Origin: Herbaspirillum rubrisubalbicans
GTDB taxonomy: Bacteria > Pseudomonadota > Gammaproteobacteria > Burkholderiales > Burkholderiaceae_D
Direction: 5' to 3'
DNA: 64,000 nt
NCBI RefSeq assembly: GCF_003719195.1
Contig: NZ_CP024996.1
Coordinates: forward strand, 1,116,001-1,180,000
Shown here: positions 17,954 through 28,357 of the stretch, in pieces
How the letters are laid out: every line of letters begins with the position of its first letter
Position numbering within the stretch: the first letter of the stretch is position 1
Position numbers and translations under genes: made by a program
Notes under the pieces: model-generated
Databases searched by the model: none
Seen by the model: the letters and a program-made list of their open reading frames with translations, nothing else
Told to the model about the DNA's origin: nothing

Positions 17954-19501
17954 TCACTCCAGCTTGAACTTTCCCACCACCGCCGCCAGGTTGCCCGCCT
18001 GTCCCTTGAGCGAATCGGCTGCGGCAGCGGCTTGTTCCACCAATGCCGCATTCTGCTGCGTGGTTTCATCCATCTGGGTGATGGCCAGGTTGACTTCGTT
18101 GATGCCGCCACTCTGCTCCTGGGTGGCGGCGCTGATCTCGGCCACCACATCGGTCACGCGGCGCACGCTGGCCACCACTTCGGTCATGGTGCTACCGGCC
18201 CGTTCCACCAGTTCGCTGCCGGCGCTGACCTTCTGTACCGAATCGTCGATCAATTCCTTGATCTCCTTGGCTGCACCCGCCGAGCGCTGCGCCAGCGAGC
18301 GCACTTCGGAGGCCACCACGGCAAAGCCGCGTCCCTGTTCACCGGCACGGGCCGCTTCCACCGCAGCGTTCAAGGCCAGGATATTGGTCTGGAAGGCGAT
18401 GCCATCGATCACGCTGATGATGTCGGCAATGCGGCGCGAACTTTCGGTGATGCCTTCCATGGTCTGCACCACCTGTCCCACCACGTCGCCGCCGTGGCTG
18501 GCGATGTCCGAGGCGGTGGCCGCCAGCTGGTTGGCCTGGCGCGCGTTGTCGGCGTTCTGGGTGACGGTGGAGGTCAACTGTTCCATGGCCGAGGCGGTTT
18601 CTTCCAGCGAACCGGCCTGCTGTTCCGTGCGGTTGGACAGGTCCAGGTTGCCGCGGGCGATTTCGTTGGAGGCGGTGGCGATGGTGTCGGTCCCCTGGCG
18701 CACTTCGCTGACGATGTCGCGCAGGCTGTCGTTCATGGCGCGCAGGGCTTCCATGAGGCGTCCGGTTTCGTCACGGCCGGCCGGGCGGATGCGCAGGGTG
18801 AGGTCGCCCCGGGCCACGCGCTGGGCGATCTCTACCGCCTCCTTGAGCGGGCGCGAGACATTGGCTGCCACCACGAAAGCCAGCAGCGAACCGATGGCGA
18901 CCGTGGCCGCCAGCAGGCCGACGATCCAGCGCTGTGCGCCGCGGAACACGCCCGAGGCTTCTGCATCGGCCTGGGCACTGCCGCTGGTGTTGATCTTTAC
19001 GATGGCGTTCAGATTGGCCACCATGGCGGCATAGAGCTTGGCCGACTCACCCTTGAAGAGCGCACGCGTCTCATCGTATTGCTGGTTGGCCGCCATTTCG
19101 GCCAGTTGCTCATCGACCTTGATGTAGGCCGCCAGGTTCTTGCCGAACTGGGCGTATTGCTCTTTTTCTTCCGGTTCCGACATGCGCTGTTCGAACACGG
19201 TACGCTGTTTGGCCAGCGCATCGAGCCTGGCCTTGATGGCCTGGTTGGCGGCGCTGCGTTCCTGGGGCGTGACGGCGGTGACCAGTTCCAGTTCGTTCAA
19301 GCGTAGCGGCGGCAGCGAGCCCTGCAGTTCGCGCGCGGCATCCATGGTGGGCATCCACTTGCTGACGATTTCGCCGGACGCCTTGTTGACCTGCTTGAGT
19401 TCCTTGATGGCGAACAGGCCCTGCAACAGGGTCAGCGCGATCACCACGGCAAAGGACAGGGCCAGTTTCTTGGCGATGTTGAGGTTGTAGAACCAGATCA
19501 T
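17954..19501 (-). CDS. methyl-accepting chemotaxis protein
   Basis: A 515-residue inner-membrane chemoreceptor. TM1 is at about 11-30, with a periplasmic four-helix-bundle-type sensor of about 160 residues. TM2 is near 190-212, followed by HAMP, and the signalling domain has the hairpin tip with [19 protein letters not shown]. It should control CheA activity and so flagellar motility. GAGGAA precedes the ATG at 19501. No C-terminal pentapeptide tether for CheR/CheB is evident (ends in GKFKLE). The ligand cannot be predicted. It stands alone, without che genes in the window. Confidence 0.93.
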   Translation of the reverse strand: MIWFYNLNIAKKLALSFAVVIALTLLQGLFAIKELKQVNKASGEIVSKWMPTMDAARELQGSLPPLRLNELELVTAVTPQERSAANQAIKARLDALAKQRTVFEQRMSEPEEKEQYAQFGKNLAAYIKVDEQLAEMAANQQYDETRALFKGESAKLYAAMVANLNAIVKINTSGSAQADAEASGVFRGAQRWIVGLLAATVAIGSLLAFVVAANVSRPLKEAVEIAQRVARGDLTLRIRPAGRDETGRLMEALRAMNDSLRDIVSEVRQGTDTIATASNEIARGNLDLSNRTEQQAGSLEETASAMEQLTSTVTQNADNARQANQLAATASDIASHGGDVVGQVVQTMEGITESSRRIADIISVIDGIAFQTNILALNAAVEAARAGEQGRGFAVVASEVRSLAQRSAGAAKEIKELIDDSVQKVSAGSELVERAGSTMTEVVASVRRVTDVVAEISAATQEQSGGINEVNLAITQMDETTQQNAALVEQAAAAADSLKGQAGNLAAVVGKFKLE

Positions 19502-20081
19502 GTCTTCCTCGCATTCGATTTATATCGTTTTCAGTGTCGGATCCGGTCGATGCGGTCCAAGCGAGGCTGCCCGTTTGGCGTGCGGGCATCAAGAGCTGCG
19601 ACCGACCGAGGGAGCGTGGTCGCGGGAGCAATGAAGTGCTGGTGAAGTCATGCTGTCATGCCGTCACGAAGCCTAGGCTTCCTGCCCATCCTGTCTCTCT
19701 TGTTGTCAACGGCATCCCTTTGCCGCCGGCGCTTGCTTGTTCGATGGTCGCATGGCTGGATCGGACTTGATCTTAATGACCGGCAAGACTTCCGGCCAAT
19801 GAAATTAATCATGCAGGCAATGCGCTAATTGATATCGATCGTGGTCGTGATGTCATACAAGATTATTCATATGACTACTTTAGGACGGCCCGCTACGGTA
19901 ATAAGATGTGCATCAAATTCACTTGCTAGCCTTTTTTGCCCTATCCGGCGAAACATGGCGCTCATGCATGGCTCAAGGGGCTGTGTCGTTTCGTATTGCA
20001 CTTGGGCGCCGATGCCCCCCGGATGTGACAACGCCCCGCCATCTCACGACAGCGGGGCGTTGCTCATGGGGCCAACCGGGC
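19502..20081. other. intergenic region between maeB and the chemoreceptor gene
   Basis: About 580 bases. The left part should hold the chemoreceptor promoter on the minus strand; I could not identify a convincing FliA-type site. The right end holds the maeB terminator-like hairpin. The middle part is AT-richer than its surroundings. Open frames here have no ribosome binding site and no recognisable motif, so I see no gene. Confidence 0.55.
20029..20062 (-). terminator. terminator-like hairpin after maeB
   Basis: CAACGCCCCGC (20029-20039) pairs perfectly with GCGGGGCGTTG (20052-20062) across a 12-base loop, an 11-bp stem. It starts 20 bases past the maeB stop on the minus strand. No T-run follows, so termination strength is uncertain. 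Confidence 0.6.
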
Positions 20082-22358
20082 TCAGGCCTTGGACTTGCCG
20101 TCCTGTGCCTTGGCCGCTGCCAGCGCGGTCATGTTGATGACGCGGCGTACCGTGCTCGACGGGGTCAGTACGTGCACCGGCGCCGCCGCACCCAGCAGGA
20201 TGGGCCCGATGGTGGTGCCCTGGCCGCTGCTGGTCTTCAAGACGTTGAAGAGGATGTTGGCGGCATCCAGGTTGGGGCAGACCAGCACGTTGGCGGCACC
20301 CGTCAGGCCGCTATCGGTCAGGCCGGCATTGTGGCGGATCTTTTCCGACAGGGCGGCGTCGCCGTGCAGCTCACCGGCGGATTCGACTTCCGGGGCCAGC
20401 TTCTTGAAGGCTTCATGGGCCGCAGCCATCTTGCGCGCCGAGGGGCGCGAGGAACTGCCATGGTTGGAGTGCGACAGGAAGGCGACCTTGGGTGGCACGC
20501 CAAAACGCGCCACTTCTTCGGCCGCGGCCTTGGCGATGCGGGCCAGTTGCTCGGCATCCGGCGTGTCGTTGACGTAGGTGTCGGTGATGAAGAGGGTCTG
20601 CTCGGGCAGCAGCACGGCGTTCAGTGCCGCGAATTCCTGCGCGCCGTCCTTTAAGCCGATCACCTTTTCCACATGCGCCAGGTGGCCATCGTAGTTGCCA
20701 TCCAGGCCGCACAGCATGGCGTCGGCGTGGCCGGCCTTGACCATCAATGCCGCCAGCAGGCTGCTGCTGGCGCGCACGTCAGCTTCGCTACCACCCTGGT
20801 ATTGGGCGGCATACTGGGCTACGCGGTCATCCGAGGCTGGGTCGATCACTTGCAGATTCTGGCCGATCTTCAGGCGCAGGCCGGCCTTCTTGATGCCGGC
20901 TTCGATGGCTGCGGCGCGACCCACCAGGATCGGTGCGGCCAAGCCTTCGTCGGCCACGAACTGCACCGCGCGCAGTACGCGCTCATCTTCGCCGTCGGCA
21001 TAGACCACGCGCTGCGCTGCGCGCTTGGCGGTGTTGAAGACGGGCTGCATGAACATGCCGGTCTGGTAGATGAAGCGGGTCAGCTCGGCGCGGTAGGCAT
21101 CGTAGTCGGTGATGGGGCGGGTTGCCACGCCGGACTCGGCAGCGGCCTTGGCCACGGCCGGGGCGATCTTCAAGATCAGGCGCGAATCGAACGGGGTCGG
21201 GATCAGGTAGTCGGCACCGAACACCAGTTCCTTGCCGGGATAGGCGGCGCTGACTTCGGCGCTGGTCTCGGCCTTGGCCAGGTCGGCGATCTCGCGCACG
21301 CAGGCCAGCTTCATGGCTTCGGTGATCTTGGTGGCGCCGCAGTCCAGCGCGCCACGGAAGATGTAGGGGAAGCACAGCACGTTGTTGACCTGGTTCGGAT
21401 AGTCCGAACGGCCGGTGGCGATGATGCAGTCTGGACGCACCGACTTGGCCAGCTCAGGGCGGATTTCCGGTTCCGGGTTGGCCAGCGCCAGGATGATGGG
21501 CTTGTCGGCCATGGTCTTGACCATCTCGGCGGTCAGCACGCCCGGGGCGGAGCAGCCCAGGAAGACATCGGCACCATTGACCACGTCGGCCAGGGTGCGG
21601 GCTTCGGTCTTGATGGCGTAGCGTTGCTTGGAGGCGTCCAGGCCACCGGGGCGGCCTTCATAGATGACGCCCTTGCTGTCGACCATGTAGACGTTCTCGC
21701 GCTTCACACCCAGTCCGATCATCACTTCCACGCAAGCGATGGCGGCGGCACCCGCGCCGGAGACGGCGATCTTGACTGCGCCGATGTCCTTGCCGACCAG
21801 TTCCAGGCCGTTCAACAGGGCCGCCGAAGAGATGATGGCGGTGCCGTGCTGGTCATCGTGGAAGACCGGAATGTTCATGCGGGCCGAGAGCTTCTGTTCG
21901 ATGTAGAAGCATTCCGGGGCCTTGATGTCTTCCAGGTTGATGCCGCCCAGGGTCGGTTCCAGCGCGGCGATGATTTCCACCAGCTTGTCCGGGTCGTTCT
22001 CGGCCAGTTCGATGTCGAACACGTCCACGCCGGCAAACTTCTTGAACAGGCAACCCTTGCCTTCCATCACCGGCTTGGAAGCCAGCGGACCGATGTTGCC
22101 CAGGCCCAGCACGGCGGTGCCGTTGCTGATGACGGCCACCAGGTTGCCGCGCGAGGTGTAGTCGAAGGCCTTGAGCGGATCGGCTTCGATGTCCAGACAG
22201 GGATAGGCCACGCCCGGCGAGTAGGCCAGCGACAGGTCACGCTGGTTCGACAGCGGCTTGGTGGCACGGACTTCGATCTTGCCGCGGGTCGGGGTGCGGT
22301 GGTATTCGCGGGCGGCGTCACGCAGGAGTTGCTCGGCGGCGGAAATATGTTGGGTCAT
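20082..22358 (-). CDS. maeB: NADP-dependent malic enzyme with C-terminal phosphotransacetylase domain
   Basis: A 758-residue cytosolic enzyme converting malate to pyruvate and CO2 with NADP reduction. The N-terminal malic enzyme part (about 1-430) shows [21 protein letters not shown] and the cofactor motif SGAGAAA. The C-terminal PTA_PTB domain (about 430-750) shows [13 protein letters not shown]. In MaeB proteins this tail is regulatory rather than catalytic (family knowledge). Full length matches E. coli MaeB (759). It stands alone with its own terminator-like hairpin and links the TCA cycle to gluconeogenic and NADPH supply. Confidence 0.95.
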   Translation of the reverse strand: MTQHISAAEQLLRDAAREYHRTPTRGKIEVRATKPLSNQRDLSLAYSPGVAYPCLDIEADPLKAFDYTSRGNLVAVISNGTAVLGLGNIGPLASKPVMEGKGCLFKKFAGVDVFDIELAENDPDKLVEIIAALEPTLGGINLEDIKAPECFYIEQKLSARMNIPVFHDDQHGTAIISSAALLNGLELVGKDIGAVKIAVSGAGAAAIACVEVMIGLGVKRENVYMVDSKGVIYEGRPGGLDASKQRYAIKTEARTLADVVNGADVFLGCSAPGVLTAEMVKTMADKPIILALANPEPEIRPELAKSVRPDCIIATGRSDYPNQVNNVLCFPYIFRGALDCGATKITEAMKLACVREIADLAKAETSAEVSAAYPGKELVFGADYLIPTPFDSRLILKIAPAVAKAAAESGVATRPITDYDAYRAELTRFIYQTGMFMQPVFNTAKRAAQRVVYADGEDERVLRAVQFVADEGLAAPILVGRAAAIEAGIKKAGLRLKIGQNLQVIDPASDDRVAQYAAQYQGGSEADVRASSSLLAALMVKAGHADAMLCGLDGNYDGHLAHVEKVIGLKDGAQEFAALNAVLLPEQTLFITDTYVNDTPDAEQLARIAKAAAEEVARFGVPPKVAFLSHSNHGSSSRPSARKMAAAHEAFKKLAPEVESAGELHGDAALSEKIRHNAGLTDSGLTGAANVLVCPNLDAANILFNVLKTSSGQGTTIGPILLGAAAPVHVLTPSSTVRRVINMTALAAAKAQDGKSKA

Positions 22359-22593
22359 GATCTTGATGAGGGATAAAAACGGGATCGACAGAAGGGCGCC
22401 TGGTGCAACGACAGGCAGGCTCGCTTCGCTGTGCTGGTTTCCTGGTCTGAATGCGGCGGATGGGTCGGCGAGCTGCCTTGACTCTTCGCCATCCGTATTG
22501 GGCGGGAGAAACCGGTGCCGGCTTCCCCTCGCTGGCCTCCATCTGCTCCGGGGCTTGTGGCGGCCAGAGCGAGGGATGGGAGGGGGATGATAC

Positions 22594-23994
22594 CTAAATT
22601 TTGGCCATTCGGGTTTTTTCCGGGGTACAGATGCTTGTGCTGGCGGTCTCGGCCAGCGACCGGGGGGCAGGGCGGGTGCTGATCTCGAAGGCCACGCTCA
22701 CGCGCAATCCGCCCAGCCTGGGGCTGTCGTCCAGTCCCAGCCGCAGGCCGTGCTGGCGCGCGATTTCGCGCACGATGGCCAGGCCCAGGCCGCTGCCTTC
22801 GCTTTGCTGCACCTGGCGCCGGTAGAAGCGCTCGAACACCCGCTGGCGTTCCTCCACGGGAATGCCGGGCCCACTATCTTCCACTTCCAAGAGCGCCCGG
22901 CCCTCCACCACGTGCAGCGAGACATCGACCTGGCCGCCGGTCGGGGTATAGCGCACTGCATTGTCGATCAGGTTGCGCACCAGGATGCCCAACTGGTCGG
23001 GCGCCGCGACGACGGTGGTGCTATCGAGTTGCTCTGCGCCAAGATTGATGGCGTGGCTGCGCGCCAGCGGCAGCAGGTCGATCACGGCCTGGCGTACCAG
23101 GGCGTGCAGGTCGATTTCTGCGTGATGTTCTTCCAGCGCGCCATTTTCCAGGCGCGACACGGTCAGCAGCTGGTTCACCAGGTGGCTGGTGCGCTGGATG
23201 CCGCGCTTGAGGTCGTTGAGGGCGGCCTGTTCCTGGCCGCTGCCCAAAGATTGTTCCACTACCAGTGCCTGGATCTGCAAGGCCGCCAGGGGTGTGCGCA
23301 ATTCATGGGAAGCGTCGGCGATGAAATGGCGATGGCTTTTGAGCGCAATGCCCAGGCGTTCCAGCAAGCTATTGAGCGCTTTGGCCAAGGGTCGGACATC
23401 GCTGCAATGGCCGTGTTCGCCGATCTGCTCCAGGCTGTCCGGGCTGCGCGCGGCCACTTGATGCGACAACAGATGTAGGGAGTGCAGGCTGCGATCGACG
23501 GTCCTGCGGATGAACAAGGCCATCAGCAACAGGAACAGCAGCAAGGGCGGCAACGAATGCAGGGCATGGGTGATGGCAATCTCGCGCCGGCCATCCAGTG
23601 ATTGCGCCACCTGTACCAGGTGCTGGCCGGTCTTGCGCACATAGATGCGCCAGGGCGCGCCGTGCCAGTGCACGGTGCTGAAACCGGCCTGGCTGAAGGG
23701 CGGCAGCACGATGTCGCGGTTGGTGCGGTAGAGCAGGTCGCCATTGTGGGCCCAGATCTGCAGGATGCAGTCGTCGCTTTCATAGCCTGGCAGTTCGGCA
23801 TCGGCCCGTTGTGGGGCCTGGATCAGTTCGTCCGGCACGCTGAGGGCGACCTGAATCATCTGGTCGTCATAGATGTCGGTCAAGAGCGCATGGTCGGTCT
23901 GGTAGTCGGCCAGCATGTAGAGCAGGCTCAATACCGCCAGCCCCGAGAGTAGCCAGCACAGCAAACGGTTGCGGATCGACACGCTGTTTCTCAA
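22594..23994 (-). CDS. sensor histidine kinase, PmrB/QseC-like
   Basis: A 466-residue membrane kinase. TM1 is at about 11-28, a periplasmic sensor of about 115 residues follows, and TM2 is at about 147-163. HisKA has the phosphoacceptor His in DASHELRTPL (about His230), and the ATPase N box is NLIDNAVRYTP. The gene starts with TTG at 23994 overlapping the regulator stop (TTGA), or with GTG at 23982; there is no ATG nearby. It pairs with the upstream response regulator and may control the divergent TonB-dependent receptor operon (inference from position). Confidence 0.9.
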   Translation of the reverse strand: MRNSVSIRNRLLCWLLSGLAVLSLLYMLADYQTDHALLTDIYDDQMIQVALSVPDELIQAPQRADAELPGYESDDCILQIWAHNGDLLYRTNRDIVLPPFSQAGFSTVHWHGAPWRIYVRKTGQHLVQVAQSLDGRREIAITHALHSLPPLLLFLLLMALFIRRTVDRSLHSLHLLSHQVAARSPDSLEQIGEHGHCSDVRPLAKALNSLLERLGIALKSHRHFIADASHELRTPLAALQIQALVVEQSLGSGQEQAALNDLKRGIQRTSHLVNQLLTVSRLENGALEEHHAEIDLHALVRQAVIDLLPLARSHAINLGAEQLDSTTVVAAPDQLGILVRNLIDNAVRYTPTGGQVDVSLHVVEGRALLEVEDSGPGIPVEERQRVFERFYRRQVQQSEGSGLGLAIVREIARQHGLRLGLDDSPRLGGLRVSVAFEISTRPAPRSLAETASTSICTPEKTRMAKI

Positions 23995-24647
23995 TGGGCC
24001 ATGGTATAGCCCAGGCCGCGGATGTTGCGCACGACATCGGGAGCGATCTTCTTGCGCAGGGCGTGGATGTGGACTTCGATGGTGTTGCTGTCGACTTCCT
24101 CGTTCCAGCCATAGATGCGTTCGACCAGCTGCGCGCGCGAGAGCACGGCCTCGGGTTTTTCGATCAGGGCTGACAGCACCAGCATTTCACGTGCGCTCAA
24201 GGCTACGCGCCGGCCGCGATGCCGCACCACCTGGGTGGCCGGATCGAACTCGACCTCGCCATGCACCATGGTCGAGGACTGTCGTCCCTGGACGCGTCGC
24301 AGCAGGGCGCGGATGCGGGCAGCCAGTTCTTCCAGGTCGAAGGGTTTGTTGACGTAGTCGTCGGCGCCGGCATTGAGTCCTGCGATGCGCTGCTGCACGG
24401 CATCGCACGCCGAGGCGATGATGACGGGTGTGTTGTCCCGATCCTGGCGCAGCTTCTTGAGTACCTCCAGGCCATTGCGTCCGGGCAGGCCCAGGTCGAG
24501 CACCACGGCGGCATAGGACTCCACTTCCAGCGCGGCCTGTGCGCTGATGCCGTCGCGCATCCAGTCCACCACGAAGCCCAGGGGATAAAAGCCCTTGCGG
24601 ACGCTGTCGCCCAGCATGAAGTCGTCTTCCACGAGAAGTAATCGCAT
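23991..24647 (-). CDS. response regulator, OmpR/PmrA type
   Basis: A 218-residue DNA-binding regulator. The receiver domain has acidic residues EDD at 7-9, phosphoacceptor Asp51 (VVLDLGLPG) and a conserved Lys in VNKPFDLEEL. The C-terminal winged helix ends in EVHIHALRKKI and IRGLGYTM. The ATG at 24647 (MRLLLVEDD) is chosen because the receiver fold starts there. Its stop overlaps the kinase start. It is divergent from the TonB-dependent receptor gene across a 335-base promoter region. Confidence 0.92.
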   Translation of the reverse strand: MRLLLVEDDFMLGDSVRKGFYPLGFVVDWMRDGISAQAALEVESYAAVVLDLGLPGRNGLEVLKKLRQDRDNTPVIIASACDAVQQRIAGLNAGADDYVNKPFDLEELAARIRALLRRVQGRQSSTMVHGEVEFDPATQVVRHRGRRVALSAREMLVLSALIEKPEAVLSRAQLVERIYGWNEEVDSNTIEVHIHALRKKIAPDVVRNIRGLGYTMAH

Positions 24648-24982
24648 GATCCAGGAGTGCGCAGAGCGCCGTGCCAATGGCAGACGGCAACGATGATCCG
24701 GGGCGGCAGGGTGGTGCGCAGGTGCGTGCAGGACGACCGTCAACCCGATCAAGACAGGCCGAGCAGGCTATCAAGCGAATATGACAGGCGCATGAACTTG
24801 GTGCTTCTGACAATAAAAACAACGGCGCTGTGGCGGGCTCATTTTCGCTTAATGTTCAGCGCTTATTCTTCGGCCCACTTTGCACGGCGGCCTTCCTGCA
24901 TGGCGGCGTTTCTTGTTTTTCGCTTCTCGCTTGCCGACCGTCCCCATTTCGCTACCCCACTCTGTCCTAAGGAATGATTTCC
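24648..24982. promoter_or_regulatory. divergent promoter region with candidate regulator direct repeat
   Basis: The region separates the two-component genes from the TonB receptor. A direct repeat GCTTAAT (24847-24853) and GCTTATT (24861-24867) resembles PmrA-type tandem half-sites, though the 14-base period is longer than the usual 11. An AAGGA before 24983 is the receptor's ribosome binding site. No gene is seen. Confidence 0.35.
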
Positions 24983-27166
24983 ATGAAGCATCTTTGCTTG
25001 AAGCCAAGCGTGCAGCAGGTCATGCACGCGCTGACCATCATGTTCCTGGCCGCGCCGCTGGTGGTGCATGCCCAGCAGGCCACCGACCTGGGCGCCGTCA
25101 GCGCCACTGGCACTGCTGACCAGGCCGACAGCGGCCAGCGTCTGCGCGCAGCCGAAGCGGTCTACAAGAAAGCCCCGGCCGAAGGTTCGCTGGAAGCCCG
25201 CTCGGCGCAATCGGAAGTGAGCGATGAATTCATCCGCAACTACGTCTCGCCGGTGGCCGACTACAGCCAGGTGCTGCTGATGACGCCGGGCATGTATAGC
25301 GTCAGTCCCAATGGCGTGGGCCTGGGCGATACCAAGACCTCATTCCGCGGTTTTTCGGACGGTGACTACACGATGACCTTCGATGGCATCCCCTTCTCGG
25401 ACACCAACAGTTCCAGCCATCACTCCTGGGCCTTCTTCCCCAGTCAGTTCCTGGGCGGTACCGTGGTCGACCGCAGCCCGGGCTCGGCGGCCACCGTGGG
25501 GCAGGCCAACTTCGGTGGCTCGGTCAACCTGCTCTCGCGTGTGATGCAGCCGGAGCAGCGCAGTAGCGTGTTCGGCTCCTATGGCTCCTTCAATACCCGC
25601 ATCTATGGCGCTGAATTCGAAACCGGACAGTTCGGTATCGATGGCGCGCACAACCTGCTTATCAATGCTCATGAAATGAAGTCGGATGGCTATCAGAGCT
25701 ACAACAAGCAGGCACGCGATGCGATATCGCTGAAGTACCAGTTCGCCATCAGCGACAATACCGCGCTGACCCTGTTCGCGTCCTACATCGACCTCAAGAC
25801 CAATACCCCCAATACCAAGGGCGCCACCCGCGCGCAGATCGCCCAGTTCGGTGATGACTACCTCTTGAGCGGCAACCCCAAGGATCCCAACTACTTCGGC
25901 TACAACTTCTATCACGTCACTTCCGATTTCGATTACCTGGGCTTGAGCTCCAATCTGGGCGGCGGCTGGAAGCTGGATGACAAGGTCTATACCTATGCCT
26001 ACCACAACCAGCAGAACTACAACGGTTCCACCATCAGCGCCACCAGCGCCACCGACAAGCTCAATGCCTATCGCGCCTATGGCAACCTGCTGCGCCTGAA
26101 CCACGAGTCCAGCCTGGGTACCCTGCGTAGCGGCCTGTGGCTGGAAGTCTCCAACAGTGATCGCCACCAGTATCCGTCCAGCCCGCTGACCTGGATCGAT
26201 ACGGCCCTGCCCAATTTCCGCGAGAGCTATACCAGCACCATCCTCCAACCCTTCGTCGAATACGAATTCAAGGTCACGCCGGAGCTGAAGGTCACCCCTG
26301 GGATCAAGTATTCGAGCTATCGCCAGGACCTGACTCAGTTCGCCGACAACGGCAAGACTGTGGGCAATCTGGGCGGCCGTCCCTTCGTCAAGAATGCCGC
26401 GACCTATAACACTTACCTGCCGTCGCTGGATGCGCATTACATGCTGCGACCGAACTGGTCGGTCTATGCCCAGTTCGCCGCCGGCGATGAAATTCCACCC
26501 ACCAGCGTGTTCGATACCAAGAACGCCAGCGTCAGTGCGCTGCCGGCGTCGATCAAGAGCAAGACCTGGCAGACCGGTTCGGTGTGGAAGGATGAGCATC
26601 TCACCGTGGACGTGGATGCCTATCGCATCAAGTTCGACAATGCCTATTCCTCGTTCACCGACAACAATGGCTTCACCAGCTACTTCGCCAATGGCAGCTC
26701 GACCACCCAGGGGATCGAGGCTGAATCGACGCTGCTGCTGGGTTCCGGCTTTAGCCTCTACCTCAATGCCACCTATGGCAGCGCCAAGTACCAGAGCGGC
26801 AAGTGGGTGGCAGGCGCCCCTGGCGACACCGAAGCGGTGGGTCTGAACTATGGCCAGGGGCCGTGGGGCATCAGCTGGCTCAACAAGCGCGTGGGCAGCA
26901 CCTATGGGGACAATGGCAATGTCCATGAGGCGGTGCGGATCTCGCCGTTCATGCTCTCCAACCTGTTCGCCAACTACACCATCAAGAACCCGGGGGCCAT
27001 GATCAAGCAGGCCAAGCTGCAGTTCGGCGTCAACAACCTGTTCGACAAGCATAACGTGGTGGGCATCAACCCGGCCTCGACCACCACCTCGGCCCCGGCA
27101 CCGGGCGACGTGCTCACGCTCTTGCCAGCGCGCGCACTGTCGGTGTCGCTGAACCTGGATTTCTGA
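24983..27166 (+). CDS. TonB-dependent outer membrane receptor
   Basis: A 727-residue outer-membrane transporter. A Sec signal peptide ends near VHA-QQ (about 30). A plug domain follows (about 60-190), with PGMYSVSPNGVGLGDTK, FRGF and FGGSVNLLS, then a 22-strand-type barrel ending in a terminal aromatic residue (LNLDF). The ATG at 24983 is preferred over one nine bases upstream because AAGGA is then correctly spaced. It is followed by its own exbB, exbD and tonB and then an acid phosphatase. The ligand is unknown; a phosphorylated compound is suggested only by that neighbour. Confidence 0.92.
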   Translation: MKHLCLKPSVQQVMHALTIMFLAAPLVVHAQQATDLGAVSATGTADQADSGQRLRAAEAVYKKAPAEGSLEARSAQSEVSDEFIRNYVSPVADYSQVLLMTPGMYSVSPNGVGLGDTKTSFRGFSDGDYTMTFDGIPFSDTNSSSHHSWAFFPSQFLGGTVVDRSPGSAATVGQANFGGSVNLLSRVMQPEQRSSVFGSYGSFNTRIYGAEFETGQFGIDGAHNLLINAHEMKSDGYQSYNKQARDAISLKYQFAISDNTALTLFASYIDLKTNTPNTKGATRAQIAQFGDDYLLSGNPKDPNYFGYNFYHVTSDFDYLGLSSNLGGGWKLDDKVYTYAYHNQQNYNGSTISATSATDKLNAYRAYGNLLRLNHESSLGTLRSGLWLEVSNSDRHQYPSSPLTWIDTALPNFRESYTSTILQPFVEYEFKVTPELKVTPGIKYSSYRQDLTQFADNGKTVGNLGGRPFVKNAATYNTYLPSLDAHYMLRPNWSVYAQFAAGDEIPPTSVFDTKNASVSALPASIKSKTWQTGSVWKDEHLTVDVDAYRIKFDNAYSSFTDNNGFTSYFANGSSTTQGIEAESTLLLGSGFSLYLNATYGSAKYQSGKWVAGAPGDTEAVGLNYGQGPWGISWLNKRVGSTYGDNGNVHEAVRISPFMLSNLFANYTIKNPGAMIKQAKLQFGVNNLFDKHNVVGINPASTTTSAPAPGDVLTLLPARALSVSLNLDF

Positions 27167-27264
27167 TCCGGGCCCGGGTTCTGCGCGAGCGGGCGCCTTC
27201 CTGGTTCGCTAGCGCAGTGCTTTGGTTTTTTGATTTTCTTTGATTCTGTCTCTGGAGCAAACCG

Positions 27265-27960
27265 ATGGACATTTCGCATCTCTTGAGCCTGGCCAATGGC
27301 TCGGGCGGAACCCTTTACCTGATGCTGTTGCTGTTGCTGGTGGCCCTGACGGTCATCGTCGAACGCACCCGCTATCTGGCCAACATGCAACGCGGCGGCA
27401 ATGAACTCATCGAGGCCATCCGCTTGAGTCCGCAGCAGGGCGATATCGCATTGAGCGCCCGCCAGGCCACGTTGCCTCATGCACGACTGTTCGAGGTCTT
27501 GCAGCGCGAACCGGCACAGGTCGATCGCGCCACCCTGGATGGCCACCTGGAAGAAGCCATCATGCACGAGGTGCCGGGCCTGGACCGCTCGCTGTGGCTG
27601 CTCGATACCGTGGTCACGCTAGCCCCGCTGCTGGGTCTGTTTGGCACCATCATCGGCATGTTCAATGCCTTCCATGTGCTGGGCGATGTGCAAAATGGCG
27701 CCTCCCAGGTCACCGGTGGCATCGCCGAAGCGCTGGTGGCGACGGCTTCGGGCCTGTTCATCGCCATGATCGGGCTGGCTTTCTTCAATGCCTTGCATAC
27801 CCGCGTGCGCATCGTGCTGCATCAACTGGAGACCATCAAGATCATGCTGGTCAATCGTCACGAACAGCGCCACGAACAGCGTCACGACCAGGCCCAGGCC
27901 AGCACCGCAGGCAGCCCCCCTGCCGCCGTCAGGGTATGGGCGCAACCGGCGAGGGCCTGA
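27265..27960 (+). CDS. exbB: ExbB-like proton channel subunit
   Basis: A 231-residue inner-membrane protein of the MotA/TolQ/ExbB family. TM1 is at about 14-32. TM2 and TM3 lie around 112-132 and 155-180 in LLDTVVTLAPLLGLFGTIIG and GIAEALVATASGLFIAMIG. It forms the proton channel that powers TonB. A basic/His-Gln-rich tail (HEQRHEQRHDQ) is at about 200-210. It lies 98 bases after the receptor gene and one base before exbD, so this set very likely serves the adjacent receptor. Confidence 0.92.
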   Translation: MDISHLLSLANGSGGTLYLMLLLLLVALTVIVERTRYLANMQRGGNELIEAIRLSPQQGDIALSARQATLPHARLFEVLQREPAQVDRATLDGHLEEAIMHEVPGLDRSLWLLDTVVTLAPLLGLFGTIIGMFNAFHVLGDVQNGASQVTGGIAEALVATASGLFIAMIGLAFFNALHTRVRIVLHQLETIKIMLVNRHEQRHEQRHDQAQASTAGSPPAAVRVWAQPARA

Positions 27961-27961
27961 C

Positions 27962-28357
27962 ATGCGCTACCTGGAAACCAAGAAAGCCCGCATCGAGATC
28001 ATCCCGATGATCGACATCATGCTGTTTCTGCTGGTGTTCTTTGCCATGCTGACCTTGCGCATGATTCCCGCTTCCGGTCACTTGACCAAATTGCCGACCA
28101 GCTCCACTGCGGTGACCATCCCTGCGCCCAAGTTGCTGGTGGAAATCGAGGGCGATGGTTCGGTGACGGTAGCGCAGCATCACATGACGCCAGAGCAATT
28201 GACCGCGCAACTGCGCCAGGCCGACAACAGCAAGACCGCCGTGACCATCGCCGGCAACCAGGCCACCTCGCTGCAGCAGGTGATGGCGGTCATCGATGCG
28301 ATCAAGAATGGCGGCGTCACCGAGCTGTCCCTGGCAACGCGGAAAGTGACGCCATGA
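27962..28357 (+). CDS. exbD: ExbD-like energy transduction protein
   Basis: A 131-residue protein with a short cytoplasmic N-terminus, one helix (about 16-36) carrying the essential Asp in IPMIDIMLFLLVFF, and a periplasmic domain. It pairs with ExbB as the stator driving TonB. The start ATG is one base after the ExbB stop, and its stop overlaps the tonB start (ATGA), so the three genes are tightly coupled. Confidence 0.92.
   Translation: MRYLETKKARIEIIPMIDIMLFLLVFFAMLTLRMIPASGHLTKLPTSSTAVTIPAPKLLVEIEGDGSVTVAQHHMTPEQLTAQLRQADNSKTAVTIAGNQATSLQQVMAVIDAIKNGGVTELSLATRKVTP

Noticed and set aside
19780..19810. CCGG-rich repeat near 19780 as a terminator or operator
   Set aside because: The arms are only short self-complementary CCGG units and do not form a convincing stem.
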